Shown: positions 9,450 through 19,020, counted from the first letter of the stretch. The stretch: 64,000 nt of DNA from Telluribacter humicola (GCF_017355935.1 NZ_JAFIQT010000001.1:1054001-1118000); one strand, 5' to 3'. Program-made: numbers and translations. The notes: a model not told the origin generated them from the sequence alone.

Positions 9450-9542
9450 ATATAAATAGCCGTAAAAGGCTGTATATCAGCAAAGGCAACTTCTGGTATG
9501 CAATTTGAAAATATTCAACTATAACCCCCAATACAGACCCTG

Positions 9543-10205
9543 ATGTTACAGTTTCAGAAAATCTCCAAGCACTATCCCGCCGGTTTTGGTAAAGTTTACG
9601 TACTGCGTAATATTAATTTAGAGATTAAAGAGGGAGAATTTGTATCCATTATGGGGCCCTCCGGCTCGGGTAAGTCGACGCTGCTGCATATTATGGGACT
9701 GCTGGAAGAGCCTTCCGAAGGAGAGTACCTCTTTCTGGACGAGCCCGTGCAGAATCTTTCTGAGAAGAGGCGTACGGATCTGCACCGCAACCACATTGGC
9801 TTCGTGTTTCAGGCGTACCACCTCATTGACGAGCTGACTGTATACGAAAACATCGAAACGCCGCTGCTGTACAAGGGCGTAGCCTCGTCGGAGCGCAAGA
9901 GCCGGGTTGCCGAGCTGCTCGACCGCTTCAATATAGTAGCCAAGAAAGACCTGTTTCCGCATCAGCTATCGGGCGGACAGCAGCAGTTGGTAGGGGTAGC
10001 GCGGGCTATAGTACACCGTCCCAAGGTCATCTTTGCCGATGAGCCGACCGGTAACCTCCACTCGGAGCAGGCCGTCGAGATCATGGAGCTGTTCAAAAAG
10101 CTCAACCAGGAAGATGGCGTAACCATCGTGCAGGTGACGCACTCAGAAGCTAACGCTACCTACGGCGACCGTGTAGTACGGCTCAAAGACGGCTGGCTGG
10201 CGTAG
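9543..10205 (+). CDS. ABC transporter ATP-binding protein (LolD/MacB type)
   Basis: The 220-aa protein is a complete single ATPase domain. Visible motifs are Walker A GPSGSGKST (residues 38-46), the Q-loop glutamine at 90 (FVFQAYHL), the signature LSGGQ (142-146), and Walker B VIFADE (162-167) followed by PTGNL and a switch histidine (QVTHSE). It belongs to the LolD/MacB/FtsE group that powers FtsX-type permeases, fitting the four permeases just upstream. One oddity is the segment after the signature, QQQLVGVARA, where most relatives have arginine in place of the leucine (QRVAIARA). Length is normal for a LolD-like subunit. Confidence 0.93.
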   Translation: MLQFQKISKHYPAGFGKVYVLRNINLEIKEGEFVSIMGPSGSGKSTLLHIMGLLEEPSEGEYLFLDEPVQNLSEKRRTDLHRNHIGFVFQAYHLIDELTVYENIETPLLYKGVASSERKSRVAELLDRFNIVAKKDLFPHQLSGGQQQLVGVARAIVHRPKVIFADEPTGNLHSEQAVEIMELFKKLNQEDGVTIVQVTHSEANATYGDRVVRLKDGWLA

Positions 10206-10378
10206 TGGAGCTGGTTAGGTGTTAGCTTTTAGCTGTTAGTTAAAATAGCACATGACAATCAGAAAATATCTCTGCCAAAGAGAAAGTACAAAGTCACAAA
10301 GAAGTATATAAAAAGTTAAAAAAGGCTGGTAAAAGCTAACTACTAACAGCCTAAGAACTAAAAGCTTATTTATTAGCC

Positions 10379-11737
10379 ATGAAATACTTACTACTCTTAT
10401 TAGGTTTTATTCCAGCCTTTCTGGTGCCTGAGCTTGCCAGGGCGCAGGTCGGTACCTCGCAGGGCGGTGCCTCGCAGGACGCTATGCTTAGCCTGGGCGA
10501 GTGTGTCGATATCCTCGCTAAGAATAACCTGACCTACCGCGATGCACAACTGCAGGCCGAGGCAGCCGATGCGATGTGGCGGCAGGTAAAGTCACAGCAG
10601 CTACCCTCGCTGGCGCTGGGGGCGAGCCAGAGTGTCAACCTGGGCCGGAGCATCGACCGCTTCACCAACGCCTACATTGATCAGCTCTACAACTCCAACT
10701 ACGTAGGAGCGGGGCTTGATCTGACCTTGTTCCGGGGCTTCCAGATCCAGAACCAGATCCGCCAGAACCAACTACTGAGAGAGTCGGCCATCGAAAGCCG
10801 TACGGCCATTCTGAACGCCCAGACCATCCTGCTGGTACAGGCTTATGTACAGGTACTGGCTACCAGGGCTCTAAACGAAGCGGCTCTACAGCAGGTAGAG
10901 GCTTCACAACAGCAGGTAGATCGCGTGCAGAAGCAGGTTAGCGCCGGAGTAGTGGGTGAGAGTGCCCTGTACGAGATCAAGGCGCAGCTGGCCAATGACC
11001 GCTTCGACCAGGTCACCGCTCTGAACAACTACCGGGCGGCCCGTCTGACGTTGTTTCAGCTCCTGAACCTGCCGCCCAGCGACAACGTAGAGCTGGAACC
11101 GCTGGCCCCGGCTGACCAACCCAATGGAACTATGAATGCGGAGGCGATCTTTGAAGATGCCCAGAAAGTATTTCCGGAGCTACGCGGAGCTGAGCTACGT
11201 CGGCAGAGCTTTAAGTACCAGGTAAAGTCCATCAAGGCTGATAACTTTCCTTCGCTCACGCTGTCTTCTAATTTTGGGGCGTTTTATGCCTCCACCAATG
11301 CCAGTCTGGATTACTTCCAGCAGCTCAATGCTACCCGTAACGGAGGTCTGAGTGTGGGCCTGAACATTCCTCTCATGGGCCGTTGGGTAACCCGCCCGCG
11401 GGTCGCTACGGCCCGGGTACAGGAGCGCATCGCCCAGAACCAATTGGATATTACGCGTCAGCAGCTACGCCAGGCCATTGAGCAGGCGGTGCTGGATGCC
11501 AATGCCGCCTCCGACCGCTTCGCCGCTGCCCAAAGCCAGCTCGAATCACTGACTATGAGTTTCTCAGTAGTAGAAAGCCGCCTGAATGCCGGTACGGCCA
11601 ACATATTTGAATATTCACTGGCTAAGGCCAACCTGGCCCGCGCCCAGGCCAACGCCATTCGCTCACGTTATGAGCACCAGATGCGTCAGCGTCTGCTGCA
11701 GTTCTACCGCCAGGGCGGCTGGAACGGCGTGCTGTAA
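10379..11737 (+). CDS. TolC-family outer-membrane efflux protein
   Basis: This 452-aa protein has a signal peptide ending near ARAQV, then two repeated long alpha-helical/beta-strand halves typical of TolC/OEP proteins (ANLEYRDA-like start LAKNNLTYRDAQLQAEAA; long coiled-coil segments around residues 130-225 and 335-440). It would form the trimeric outer-membrane exit duct for the ABC permease system upstream. No HlyD-type adaptor gene is seen in the window; it may lie upstream of base 1. A terminator follows at 11830. Confidence 0.92.
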   Translation: MKYLLLLLGFIPAFLVPELARAQVGTSQGGASQDAMLSLGECVDILAKNNLTYRDAQLQAEAADAMWRQVKSQQLPSLALGASQSVNLGRSIDRFTNAYIDQLYNSNYVGAGLDLTLFRGFQIQNQIRQNQLLRESAIESRTAILNAQTILLVQAYVQVLATRALNEAALQQVEASQQQVDRVQKQVSAGVVGESALYEIKAQLANDRFDQVTALNNYRAARLTLFQLLNLPPSDNVELEPLAPADQPNGTMNAEAIFEDAQKVFPELRGAELRRQSFKYQVKSIKADNFPSLTLSSNFGAFYASTNASLDYFQQLNATRNGGLSVGLNIPLMGRWVTRPRVATARVQERIAQNQLDITRQQLRQAIEQAVLDANAASDRFAAAQSQLESLTMSFSVVESRLNAGTANIFEYSLAKANLARAQANAIRSRYEHQMRQRLLQFYRQGGWNGVL

Positions 11738-11829
11738 AAATATATACTGTGGGTAGCCTGCTGTGCAACACTCAGGTCACTCCCGTGTCTTTAAAGTTAG
11801 AGTATTAGGTTGTGGAAATGTAAATCCCG

Positions 11830-11862
11830 AAATAGGGCGGCCCTTGGCCGCCCTATTTTTTT
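11830..11862 (+). terminator. Rho-independent terminator after TolC-like gene
   Basis: Stem AAATAGGGCGGCC (11830-11842) pairs with GGCCGCCCTATTT (11846-11858), with a three-base loop and a T-run to 11862. It closes the export cluster. Confidence 0.92.
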
Positions 11863-12017
11863 GTGGACATGTACTACCTGATGGCTATATGTAACCGTAG
11901 ATTGATGAATGATTAACTACTCGCTGGCCAATATTTTATTAAATAAATTATTAATAAGGCTTGGTCTTTTCCTACTGGCTATTTCCCTATTTTACCGCCA
12001 CAACCAACCATACCACC

Positions 12018-12686
12018 ATGATTAAACACACCATTCTGTGGGGGCTCCTGCTGCTTGGCAGCACACTTGCGGCTCCCGTTCATGCCCAACTTAGTAAAGG
12101 TACCCGCTACTGGGGCGGTACGATCACTGTCCAGGGGACAACCGGTAATGAGAAGCAGGAGTTAAAAGGGGGAGAAGCACGGGCAAGTACATTTACGATT
12201 CAGCCGGAGTTACAGTTTGGCATTTTCAGCAATTCCACGACAATGCTTGGTATTGGAAGCAGGTACTTTCTGAATCCACAAACCCGCAGGGACCTCAACA
12301 GCGACTATCAGTACAATTATGTAAATCAATCTATTGCCCTTCTACCATTTATCCGAAAGTACAGGGCACTAAATGACCGCTGGCTGCTGTTTCTGCATTC
12401 TGAGCTGGGAGTAGCTTACCAATGGGAGTCTGTGAAGGATTTATGGAACGCAAATGCTAGAAACGATTGGCAGTATGAGCTTGGCCTGAAACCAGGAGCA
12501 GTTTACTACTTTCCTCGAACCGGGTGGGCCATAGAGGGGTATGCCAATATTCTGAGCCTTACCGCCCGGTATAAGCCTACCAGCCTGGACCAGCAGCGGT
12601 TTTCGCTCACGACCAACTTTGGTACCGCTGCTCCCAACTATATTACCCTCCGAATTTCCCGCTACTCGAACCCTTCCTCCCACTGA
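12018..12686 (+). CDS. Putative outer-membrane beta-barrel protein
   Basis: The best start is the ATG at 12018 (MIKHTILWGLLLLGSTLAAP), which gives a clean signal peptide ending at VHAQ; the open frame extends upstream to 11961 without one. The 222-aa mature protein is rich in alternating hydrophobic strands with aromatic residues (TRYWGGTITVQG, YNYVNQSIALLPFIRKY, FSLTTNFGTAAPNYITLRISRY), as in small barrels of Bacteroidota. Function is unknown. It forms a pair with the next gene, six bases away, suggesting co-transcription. Confidence 0.65.
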   Translation: MIKHTILWGLLLLGSTLAAPVHAQLSKGTRYWGGTITVQGTTGNEKQELKGGEARASTFTIQPELQFGIFSNSTTMLGIGSRYFLNPQTRRDLNSDYQYNYVNQSIALLPFIRKYRALNDRWLLFLHSELGVAYQWESVKDLWNANARNDWQYELGLKPGAVYYFPRTGWAIEGYANILSLTARYKPTSLDQQRFSLTTNFGTAAPNYITLRISRYSNPSSH

Positions 12687-12692
12687 GCCATT

Positions 12693-13397
12693 ATGAAAAA
12701 GTATACATTCTTTATACTGCTAGGTGTGTGCCTTCTGGCTGGTACCGTCGCCCAGGCCCAATTTCAATCGGGACAGCGCTTCATTAGTGGTACCGCTGAC
12801 CTGTCCACAAATCGATATAGTGAACAAACTGACTTACAGTATATCTACAGCCACTCCATGCATTTTTCCGTTGGTCGATTTACGCGCGACAACCGGGCGA
12901 TGGGCTGGTCTTTTTCCAATGCTCTATCCATATATAAGAGCGGGCAGTTTGTGCCAGAGGCCAGAGCTTTGGGGTACTTGTCTTTCGGAATAGGGCGATT
13001 TGTAGAGTACTATCAGCCCCTAGGCCGAAAGTTTGCCCTGTACGGTCGTCCTTCAGTGGGGGTGGGATATAACCTTCAAAATCAATTTAGCGTGGCCTCT
13101 GCTCCAACTATAGCAGGAAAGTGGGTTCTGTTCAACCAGGTGCAGCGTCATACTTTCTCATTAGATGTAAGTCTAAGTGGGGGTATTATGTGGCGCTTTG
13201 CCGAAAAATGGGCTTTACAGGGAAGCGTAGCTGGTATCAGCCCATTAGGTCTTGGTTTTAGCCGGAGCATTGATGATCGCTACGGTCTGGCTCCCAATAC
13301 CCAAAAGGAAAAAATTAGCCAAACCCAGCTAGGATTTAACCTGCGGACAGAGTTAAATACCGGCTCCATCGGCTTGGGATTAAGGTACTTTTATTAG
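12693..13397 (+). CDS. Putative outer-membrane beta-barrel protein
   Basis: A 234-aa protein with a signal peptide (MKKYTFFILLGVCLLAGTVAQAQ) followed by strand-like repeats such as QFQSGQRFISGTADLSTN, SFGIGRFVEYYQPLG and a C-terminal SIGLGLRYFY ending in aromatic residues, as expected of an outer-membrane barrel. It resembles its upstream neighbour in design (both open with a GxRxxxGT strand after the signal) and may be a distant paralogue. No enzymatic motif is seen. Confidence 0.65.
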   Translation: MKKYTFFILLGVCLLAGTVAQAQFQSGQRFISGTADLSTNRYSEQTDLQYIYSHSMHFSVGRFTRDNRAMGWSFSNALSIYKSGQFVPEARALGYLSFGIGRFVEYYQPLGRKFALYGRPSVGVGYNLQNQFSVASAPTIAGKWVLFNQVQRHTFSLDVSLSGGIMWRFAEKWALQGSVAGISPLGLGFSRSIDDRYGLAPNTQKEKISQTQLGFNLRTELNTGSIGLGLRYFY

Positions 13398-13462
13398 GAG
13401 ATGAAGGGAGAGAAGGGATAAATTCCTTTCCTCCCTTTCTCCTTTCTAACCTTTCCTCCTCC

Positions 13463-14473
13463 CTAAAGCGACTTCCTTCGGATCAGCATAAACGGGTTTT
13501 TAACCTTGATGCGTTTGCCGTCAAGGAGCAGGGCGGCGGCGGTGCGGCCCATGGTTTCAAAGTCGGTCGTCATGACGGTGATGCCGTCGGCAAGTACCTC
13601 TTTAAGAGTCGTGTCGTTGAATGAGACAATACCTACGTGCTGGCCCAGCTCCAGCCCCGACTGACGTACCTTCTTGATCAGCTCGGCCAGATCAGTTTCT
13701 TCCACTACCACGTAGGCCGTGCCGGTACTGATGTTTTCTTCGTAAGCATTCTCCTCAATGCGGAAGTCTTTCTGGTAGTTGATGCAGTAGTGCCGAAATC
13801 CCCGTACGATTTCAATCGGGTACTGACCGTCGCTCGGGAATACCAGCACCAGCTCACGGTACTTGGCCAGCAGGTCGTCGGCGCTTTCGAGGGCACGGAA
13901 TATATCCTTCTCGAAATCCTGATAGATGGCCAGGTACTCCCCCGACAAGTCAGCCAGGTCGCGGTCCAGCAGTACCAGTTCATTCTTGGGGATGCCTTCC
14001 AGCAGCTCACGTACATTCACCTTATCAGTACCCTCATAGAAGTGGGGCATCACGACGTAATAGTTGTACTTGCCCCGATTAGCTTCCAGGATCTCCTTAA
14101 AGAGCAGCGCGTTATAGTGGTGGATGTATACATCTACCGTGACATCGTTGCCGAGGGCTTTCAGGAAAGCGTAGTACACGATCTTCTTATAGGCACTGAG
14201 CTTGTTCATCACCAGCAGCACGCGCACCTTGTTGGACGCCGGGGCCTGCACAAAGTACCCCTTGCCACGCACCGACATGATGATCCCACGGTCTTTGAGC
14301 TCGTTGTAGGCTTTTTCGACAGTATCGCGGGCGAGGTAGTGCTCCTCGGCCATTTCGTTGATGGAGGGCAGTTGCTGGTCGCGCTGGAGCTCGCCTTTTT
14401 TGATCGCCTCCACCACCGACGAGACTATCTGTTTGTATTTGGGAACGGGTGAGTCCGGATCAATCTGAATCAT
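13463..14473 (-). CDS. GntR-family regulator, probable rhamnose operon regulator
   Basis: The 336-aa protein has an N-terminal GntR winged helix-turn-helix (residues about 5-75: PKYKQIVSSVVEAIKKGEL, LPSINEMAEEHYLARDTVEK, RGKGYFV) joined to a LacI/periplasmic-binding-like sensor domain (about 85-330: VRVLLVMNKLSAYKK, NYYVVMPHF, ELVLLDRDL, HVGIVSFNDT). This is the architecture of AraR-type sugar regulators, in which the C-terminal domain binds the sugar. It is transcribed divergently from the rhamnose aldolase gene, so regulation of the rhamnose cluster is the natural inference. Its ligand cannot be read from sequence. Confidence 0.88.
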   Translation of the reverse strand: MIQIDPDSPVPKYKQIVSSVVEAIKKGELQRDQQLPSINEMAEEHYLARDTVEKAYNELKDRGIIMSVRGKGYFVQAPASNKVRVLLVMNKLSAYKKIVYYAFLKALGNDVTVDVYIHHYNALLFKEILEANRGKYNYYVVMPHFYEGTDKVNVRELLEGIPKNELVLLDRDLADLSGEYLAIYQDFEKDIFRALESADDLLAKYRELVLVFPSDGQYPIEIVRGFRHYCINYQKDFRIEENAYEENISTGTAYVVVEETDLAELIKKVRQSGLELGQHVGIVSFNDTTLKEVLADGITVMTTDFETMGRTAAALLLDGKRIKVKNPFMLIRRKSL

Positions 14474-14510
14474 AGAGCCGCAGGGTTACAGGGTAAAGCT
14501 ACCAAGGAAG

Positions 14511-14536
14511 AAATTTGTCCGAAATATTGCAAATTT
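14511..14536. promoter_or_regulatory. Dyad in the divergent regulator/rhamnose promoter region
   Basis: The half-sites AAATTTG (14511-14517) and CAAATTT (14530-14536) form an inverted repeat with a 12-base centre, 37 bases upstream of the GntR start and about 94 bases upstream of the aldolase start. Its location makes it a candidate operator for the GntR-type regulator. It is AT-rich, so chance is possible. Confidence 0.35.
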
Positions 14537-14629
14537 TATACTCTTTCACAGGAAAGCACAGGACACGAAAGGAAATAAACTAATGGACATTTGGCAAAGC
14601 TTAAAAATCAATTCAAATCTGAAAAATTT

Positions 14630-16744
14630 ATGAGCAGCTTGACCATTGCAGAAAATTATCAATACGTCAATAATTACTGGGATGAAGCCCATGCCGCTTC
14701 CCTGGCCGGTGACGAAGTAGCCCTCTTACTGTATCGTTCCAACATGCTCGGTCGCGACCTCCGCATTACCAACTACGGAGGAGGTAACACCAGCGTCAAG
14801 ACGTACGAGAAGGACCCGATCACGGGTGAGCAGGTACCCGTCATGTGGATCAAAGGGTCGGGTGGAGACATCGGTACCCTTACCCGCAAAGGTCTGGCCG
14901 GACTGTACCACAACCGTCTGCTGGCGCTGAGAGACCGCTACCGCGGCCTCGAGTTTGAGGACGAAATGGTAGGCTTGTTTGGTTATTGTCTGTTTGATCT
15001 GGAGTCAGCTGCTCCTTCTATTGATACTCCCCTGCATGCCTTTGTTCCACATATACACGTAGACCACTTACACCCTGACGCGGTGATCGCCATTGCCGCT
15101 TCCAAAGACGGCGAAGCCATTGCCCGCGAGATCTGGGGTAATAAGGTAGAGTGGGTACCCTGGCAGCGTCCGGGCTTCGACCTGGGTCTGAAGATCGGAG
15201 AGTGCTTTACCCGTAATCCGGAGGTAGAAGTAATCATCCTGGGTGGCCACGGACTATTTACGTGGGGAGCCACGGCCGAAGAGTGCTACTTCAACAGCCT
15301 CAACGCCATCGAGAAAGCTTCTGCGTACCTGAATGCCAACTACGGCAAGAAGCGCCCCGTATTTGGTGGTGCCAAAGTACAGAGCGATGCCCCCGAGGTG
15401 CGTAAGTCTAAGGCCGCTGAACTGGCTCCTTACCTGCGCGGCTACTGCTCGCAATTCCGCTCCATGGTAGGTCACTTTACCGACGATGAGCGGGTACTTG
15501 AGTTTGTGAATTCCAGCGATCTGTCCCGCCTGGCTTACCTGGGTACCAGCTGCCCCGATCACTTCCTGCGCACCAAGATTCGCCCGCTCGTACTGGACGA
15601 CATGCGCGCTGATATGAGCAAGGAAGAGCTGCGCGAATACCTAAGCACGAAGTTTGAAGCGTATCGCAAAGACTACGGCTCTTACTACGACCGCAGCAAG
15701 CGCTCCAACAGCCCCGCCATGCGTGACCCCAATCCGGTGGTGATCCTGTATCCGGGGGTAGGTATGTTTACCTTCGCCAAAGACAAGCAGACGGCCCGCG
15801 TAGCCGCTGAGTTTTATACCAACGCTATCAACGTGATGAAAGGCGCCGAGGCGGTGAGCGAGTACGTAGCGCTGCCCGAGCAGGAGGCCTTTGATATTGA
15901 GTACTGGCTGCTCGAAGAGGCTAAGCTGATGCGTATGCCTAAGCCTAAGTCGCTATCCGGCAAGGTTGCCTACGTGACCGGTGGTACCGGTGGTATTGGC
16001 CGGGCTATTGCCGAAGAGCTCATGCAACACGGCGCCGTAGCGGTACTGGCCGACCGGAACGAACTGGAAGCAACCGAAGCCGAAGTAGGTAAGTCCTACG
16101 GCAAGGACAACGTACGCTCGGTATCTGTAGACGTAACCAACGCCGAGGCCGTGGCCGAGTCGCTGAAGCAGGCGGTACTGGCTTACGGTGGCGTAGATGT
16201 AATCATCAACTGCGCGGGTATATCCATCTCCAAGCCGCTGGAAGAAACCACTATGCAGGACTGGGATCGTCTGCAGGATATCCTGGTTAAAGGCCAGTTC
16301 CTGGTGTCGCAGCAGGCCGTAGAGATCCTGCGCAAGCAGGAGATTGGTGGTGATATCGTGAATATCGCCAGCAAGAATGCCCTCTTTGCCGGACCTAACA
16401 ACGTAGGCTACGGTACTGCCAAAGCCGCTCAGCTGCACATGAGCCGTCTGCTGGCGGCCGAGCTGGGTAAAGAAAAGGTACGTGTTAATACCGTAAACCC
16501 TGATGCCGTACTGCGCAACAGCAAGATATGGGCGGGCGACTGGGCCGAAGGACGCGCCAAGGCCTACGGTGTTTCAGTAGAGGAACTACCTGCTCTGTAC
16601 GCCAAGCGTACCATCCTGAACGAGGAGATCCTGCCCGAAGATATCGCCAGGGCCGTACGGGTATTCGTGGACGGTACCCTCAACAAGTCTACCGGTAACG
16701 TACTGAACGTGGACGGTGGTTTTGCACCAAGTTTTGTTCGATAA
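14630..16744 (+). CDS. rhaD: Bifunctional rhamnulose-1-phosphate aldolase / short-chain dehydrogenase
   Basis: The ATG at 14630 (MSSLTIAENYQYVNNYW) is preferred to the upstream TTG at 14591. The N-terminal half (about residues 20-430) is a class II aldolase/RhaD-type domain with NYGGGNTSVK and the metal-site HIHVDHLHPDAV and GGHGLFTWG. The C-terminal half (about 440-704) is a short-chain dehydrogenase with the nucleotide loop GGTGGIG near residue 450 and YGTAK as the YxxxK pair near 593. Known fusions cleave L-rhamnulose-1-phosphate to glycerone phosphate and L-lactaldehyde and then oxidise the lactaldehyde. It leads the rhamnose gene cluster. Confidence 0.93.
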   Translation: MSSLTIAENYQYVNNYWDEAHAASLAGDEVALLLYRSNMLGRDLRITNYGGGNTSVKTYEKDPITGEQVPVMWIKGSGGDIGTLTRKGLAGLYHNRLLALRDRYRGLEFEDEMVGLFGYCLFDLESAAPSIDTPLHAFVPHIHVDHLHPDAVIAIAASKDGEAIAREIWGNKVEWVPWQRPGFDLGLKIGECFTRNPEVEVIILGGHGLFTWGATAEECYFNSLNAIEKASAYLNANYGKKRPVFGGAKVQSDAPEVRKSKAAELAPYLRGYCSQFRSMVGHFTDDERVLEFVNSSDLSRLAYLGTSCPDHFLRTKIRPLVLDDMRADMSKEELREYLSTKFEAYRKDYGSYYDRSKRSNSPAMRDPNPVVILYPGVGMFTFAKDKQTARVAAEFYTNAINVMKGAEAVSEYVALPEQEAFDIEYWLLEEAKLMRMPKPKSLSGKVAYVTGGTGGIGRAIAEELMQHGAVAVLADRNELEATEAEVGKSYGKDNVRSVSVDVTNAEAVAESLKQAVLAYGGVDVIINCAGISISKPLEETTMQDWDRLQDILVKGQFLVSQQAVEILRKQEIGGDIVNIASKNALFAGPNNVGYGTAKAAQLHMSRLLAAELGKEKVRVNTVNPDAVLRNSKIWAGDWAEGRAKAYGVSVEELPALYAKRTILNEEILPEDIARAVRVFVDGTLNKSTGNVLNVDGGFAPSFVR

Positions 16745-16775
16745 ATCAACAACCGGTAAGGGAATATAGCTCACC

Positions 16776-17861
16776 ATGCCCATCAAGCTTCTGATCTGTA
16801 CCGCCCTAACCGGACTCCTATTACAATCCTGTCATATATCCACAACCACATGCTCAGGGGCCCGCAAAGCCCCTGAGTTTATTAAAGTGGTAGATCAGGA
16901 GCGGATGCAGGAGGTGTATGAGGAGATAAAGACTCCCTATAAGTACGGTGTCGTATTCCGGCATCCTGACACTACGAAGGCCATCGATAGTCCAACGATA
17001 TTCAGGATGAAGGACCGGTGGTGGATGACTTACATCGTGTACGACGGGCAGGGCTACGAAACCTGGCTGGCCTAGAGCGATAACCTGCTGGACTGGCAGA
17101 CCCGGGGAAAGCTGCTCTCATTCACCCAAAATACCTGGGATGCTAACCAGAAGGCAGGGTACCTGTCGCTGGTGGATGTAGAGTGGGGAGGTACCTACCG
17201 ATCTGCCCTGTATAAGGGGAGCTACTGGATGTCGTACCTGGGTGGAGCTTCGGAAGGTTATGAGGCCGGTATGCTCGGAGTAGGCATGGCCTATACTGAC
17301 AACGTAACCCAAGCTAAGGAGTGGCAACGGCTGAAAGAACCGGTACTGTTACCTATTGACCCGGAGGCGCGTGCTTTTGAAAATGATAAGATATTCAAGA
17401 GCCTCGTTATTCGCGACAGCAAGCAGCACACGGGCCACCCGTTCGTGATGTACTACAACGCCAAAGCGAAGGAGGGAGGTTACGAAAGCATAGGTATGGC
17501 CGTGTCGGACGATATGGTCAATTGGAAGCGGTACGGTCAGGAGCCAGTCATCACACGCCGGAAAGGAATATGCGGTGACGCCCAGATCGCGAAGATCAAC
17601 GACCTCTATGTCATGTTCTATTTCGGAGCGTTCTGGAAACCCGGCGCCTTTGAGCGATTTGCCTGCTCCTACGACCTGATCCACTGGACCGACTGGGAAG
17701 GCAAGGACCTGATCGCTCCCTCAGAAGAGTATGACGAGCAGTACGCCCATAAACCATGGGTCATCAAGTGGCAAGGCACCGTATACCATTTCTACAATGC
17801 CGTAGGAAAACAGGGCCGGGTCATCGCTCTCGCCACTTCCAGGGATTTAAGAAAGAAGTAA
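16776..17861 (+). pseudogene. Glycosidase-like lipoprotein gene interrupted by TAG
   Basis: One frame of 362 codons runs from the ATG at 16776 to 17861, broken only by a TAG at 17073-17075. The first 99 residues carry a lipoprotein signal (TGLLLQSC) and the start of a five-bladed propeller (YGVVFRHPDTTKAIDSPTIF, WWMTYIVYDG, GYETWLA). The reading resumes directly with SDNLLDWQTRGKLL and continues through the other blades to the end. This looks like a GH43/GH32-superfamily-type glycosidase with a single nonsense change, for example from GAG. A GTG at 17172 could restart a 229-aa remnant, but it lacks the first blade. The break may be a true mutation, readthrough or a sequencing error. Confidence 0.8.
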
Positions 17862-17910
17862 ACAACTTATCATTCATAATTCAGCATTCACTAATTCAGA
17901 ATTTAAAGAA

Positions 17911-18225
17911 ATGTCCCGCGTAGCTTTTAAGATGTACCTCCACGAAGGAAAGACCGAAGAGTACAAGCGTCGTCACGATGAGCTGTGGCCGGAGCTGCAC
18001 GAGCTGTTGAAACAGACCAGTATCAGCAACTATTCGATTTTTCTGGATGAGCAGACCAATACCCTGTTTGGCGTCATGGATGTAGCCGATGAGGAGGCCC
18101 GGAAGGACCTGCCCCAGCATCCGGTCATGAAAAGGTGGTGGGCTTACATGAAAGACATTATGGACAGCAACCCCGACAACTCGCCGGTGAGCGTCCCGCT
18201 GAAAGAGGTATTTTACATGGCCTAG
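17911..18225 (+). CDS. rhaM: L-rhamnose mutarotase
   Basis: At 104 aa this matches the family length of RhaM, which interconverts alpha- and beta-L-rhamnose before isomerisation. The pattern RVAFKMYLHEG, then RRHDELWPELHELL with His22, and ISNYSIFLDE with Tyr41, matches the catalytic histidine and tyrosine positions of E. coli RhaM; the C-terminal KRWWAYMKDIM supplies the conserved tryptophans. It is cytoplasmic and sits between the glycosidase-like gene and the SGNH gene of the rhamnose cluster. Confidence 0.93.
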   Translation: MSRVAFKMYLHEGKTEEYKRRHDELWPELHELLKQTSISNYSIFLDEQTNTLFGVMDVADEEARKDLPQHPVMKRWWAYMKDIMDSNPDNSPVSVPLKEVFYMA

Positions 18226-18321
18226 GGCATTTAATGAGTCAAAAGGTATAATCCTAAACCGTTTTTCTTTATTTAGCTATCTGTTTAGTTAACTACCTTA
18301 TATTAAACTATCCCTAATCCC

Positions 18322-19020
18322 ATGTTAAAAAGATTCGTAGTTCTCCTCCTGGTTAGTGCCGTAGCCTGTCAAAAACCCAGTTACCAATCTATCGGACAGC
18401 CCTGGGAGCCCGACTATGCCATTGATCGCTTTGAGAATACTATCAAGAATTACGAGCAGAAGGATGCCGAGCAAAGCCCCGCTCCCGGCGGTATTGTACT
18501 GACCGGAAGTTCCAGCTTTGCCCTTTGGAAAGATGCTGAAAAAGACCTGGCTCCGCTGCCCATTATCAACCGGGGATTTGGTGGCTCTACCCTTCCGGAG
18601 GTGATCCACTACGTCGACCGGGGCGTGATCAAGTACGATCCCAAAACCATCATAGTGTACTGTGAGAACGATATGTTCGGCAAGAAGGCTAAAACACCCG
18701 AGCAGACCCGTGACGCCTACGTGGCCCTGACTCAGAAGATACGGGAGGAGCTACCTGATGTGAAGATGTACTACGTATCCATGAAGCCATCGCCTTCGCG
18801 TTGGGACCGAAGGGCGGATGTAAAGAAGGCCAATCAGCTCATCAAAACATTTGTAAAATCTGACCGCAACCACGAGTACATCGATGTATGGCCGGTCATG
18901 CTGAAAGACGGACGTCCCGACGGAAGTATCTTTTTGAAAGATAGCCTGCACATGAATGCCGAGGGCTATCGCCGCTGGGTAACGGTACTAAAACCGATTC
19001 TGGAAAAGGAGGTGAAGTAA
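18322..19020 (+). CDS. SGNH/GDSL-hydrolase lipoprotein
   Basis: The 232-aa protein begins with a lipoprotein signal (LLLVSAVACQK, cysteine near residue 16). Catalytic blocks of an SGNH esterase are present: GSSSFALW (block I serine), GGSTLPEV (block II glycine), ENDMF (block III asparagine) and DSLHMNAEGY (block V Asp and His). It is probably an envelope carbohydrate esterase. Its position between rhaM and the isomerase suggests deacylation of rhamnose-containing polysaccharide, but the substrate is not visible in the sequence. Confidence 0.85.
   Translation: MLKRFVVLLLVSAVACQKPSYQSIGQPWEPDYAIDRFENTIKNYEQKDAEQSPAPGGIVLTGSSSFALWKDAEKDLAPLPIINRGFGGSTLPEVIHYVDRGVIKYDPKTIIVYCENDMFGKKAKTPEQTRDAYVALTQKIREELPDVKMYYVSMKPSPSRWDRRADVKKANQLIKTFVKSDRNHEYIDVWPVMLKDGRPDGSIFLKDSLHMNAEGYRRWVTVLKPILEKEVK

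Noticed and set aside
14591-14629. TTG start for the aldolase-dehydrogenase gene
   Set aside because: The added residues (AKLKNQFKSEKF) are not expected for the family and an ATG at 14630 gives the usual N-terminus.
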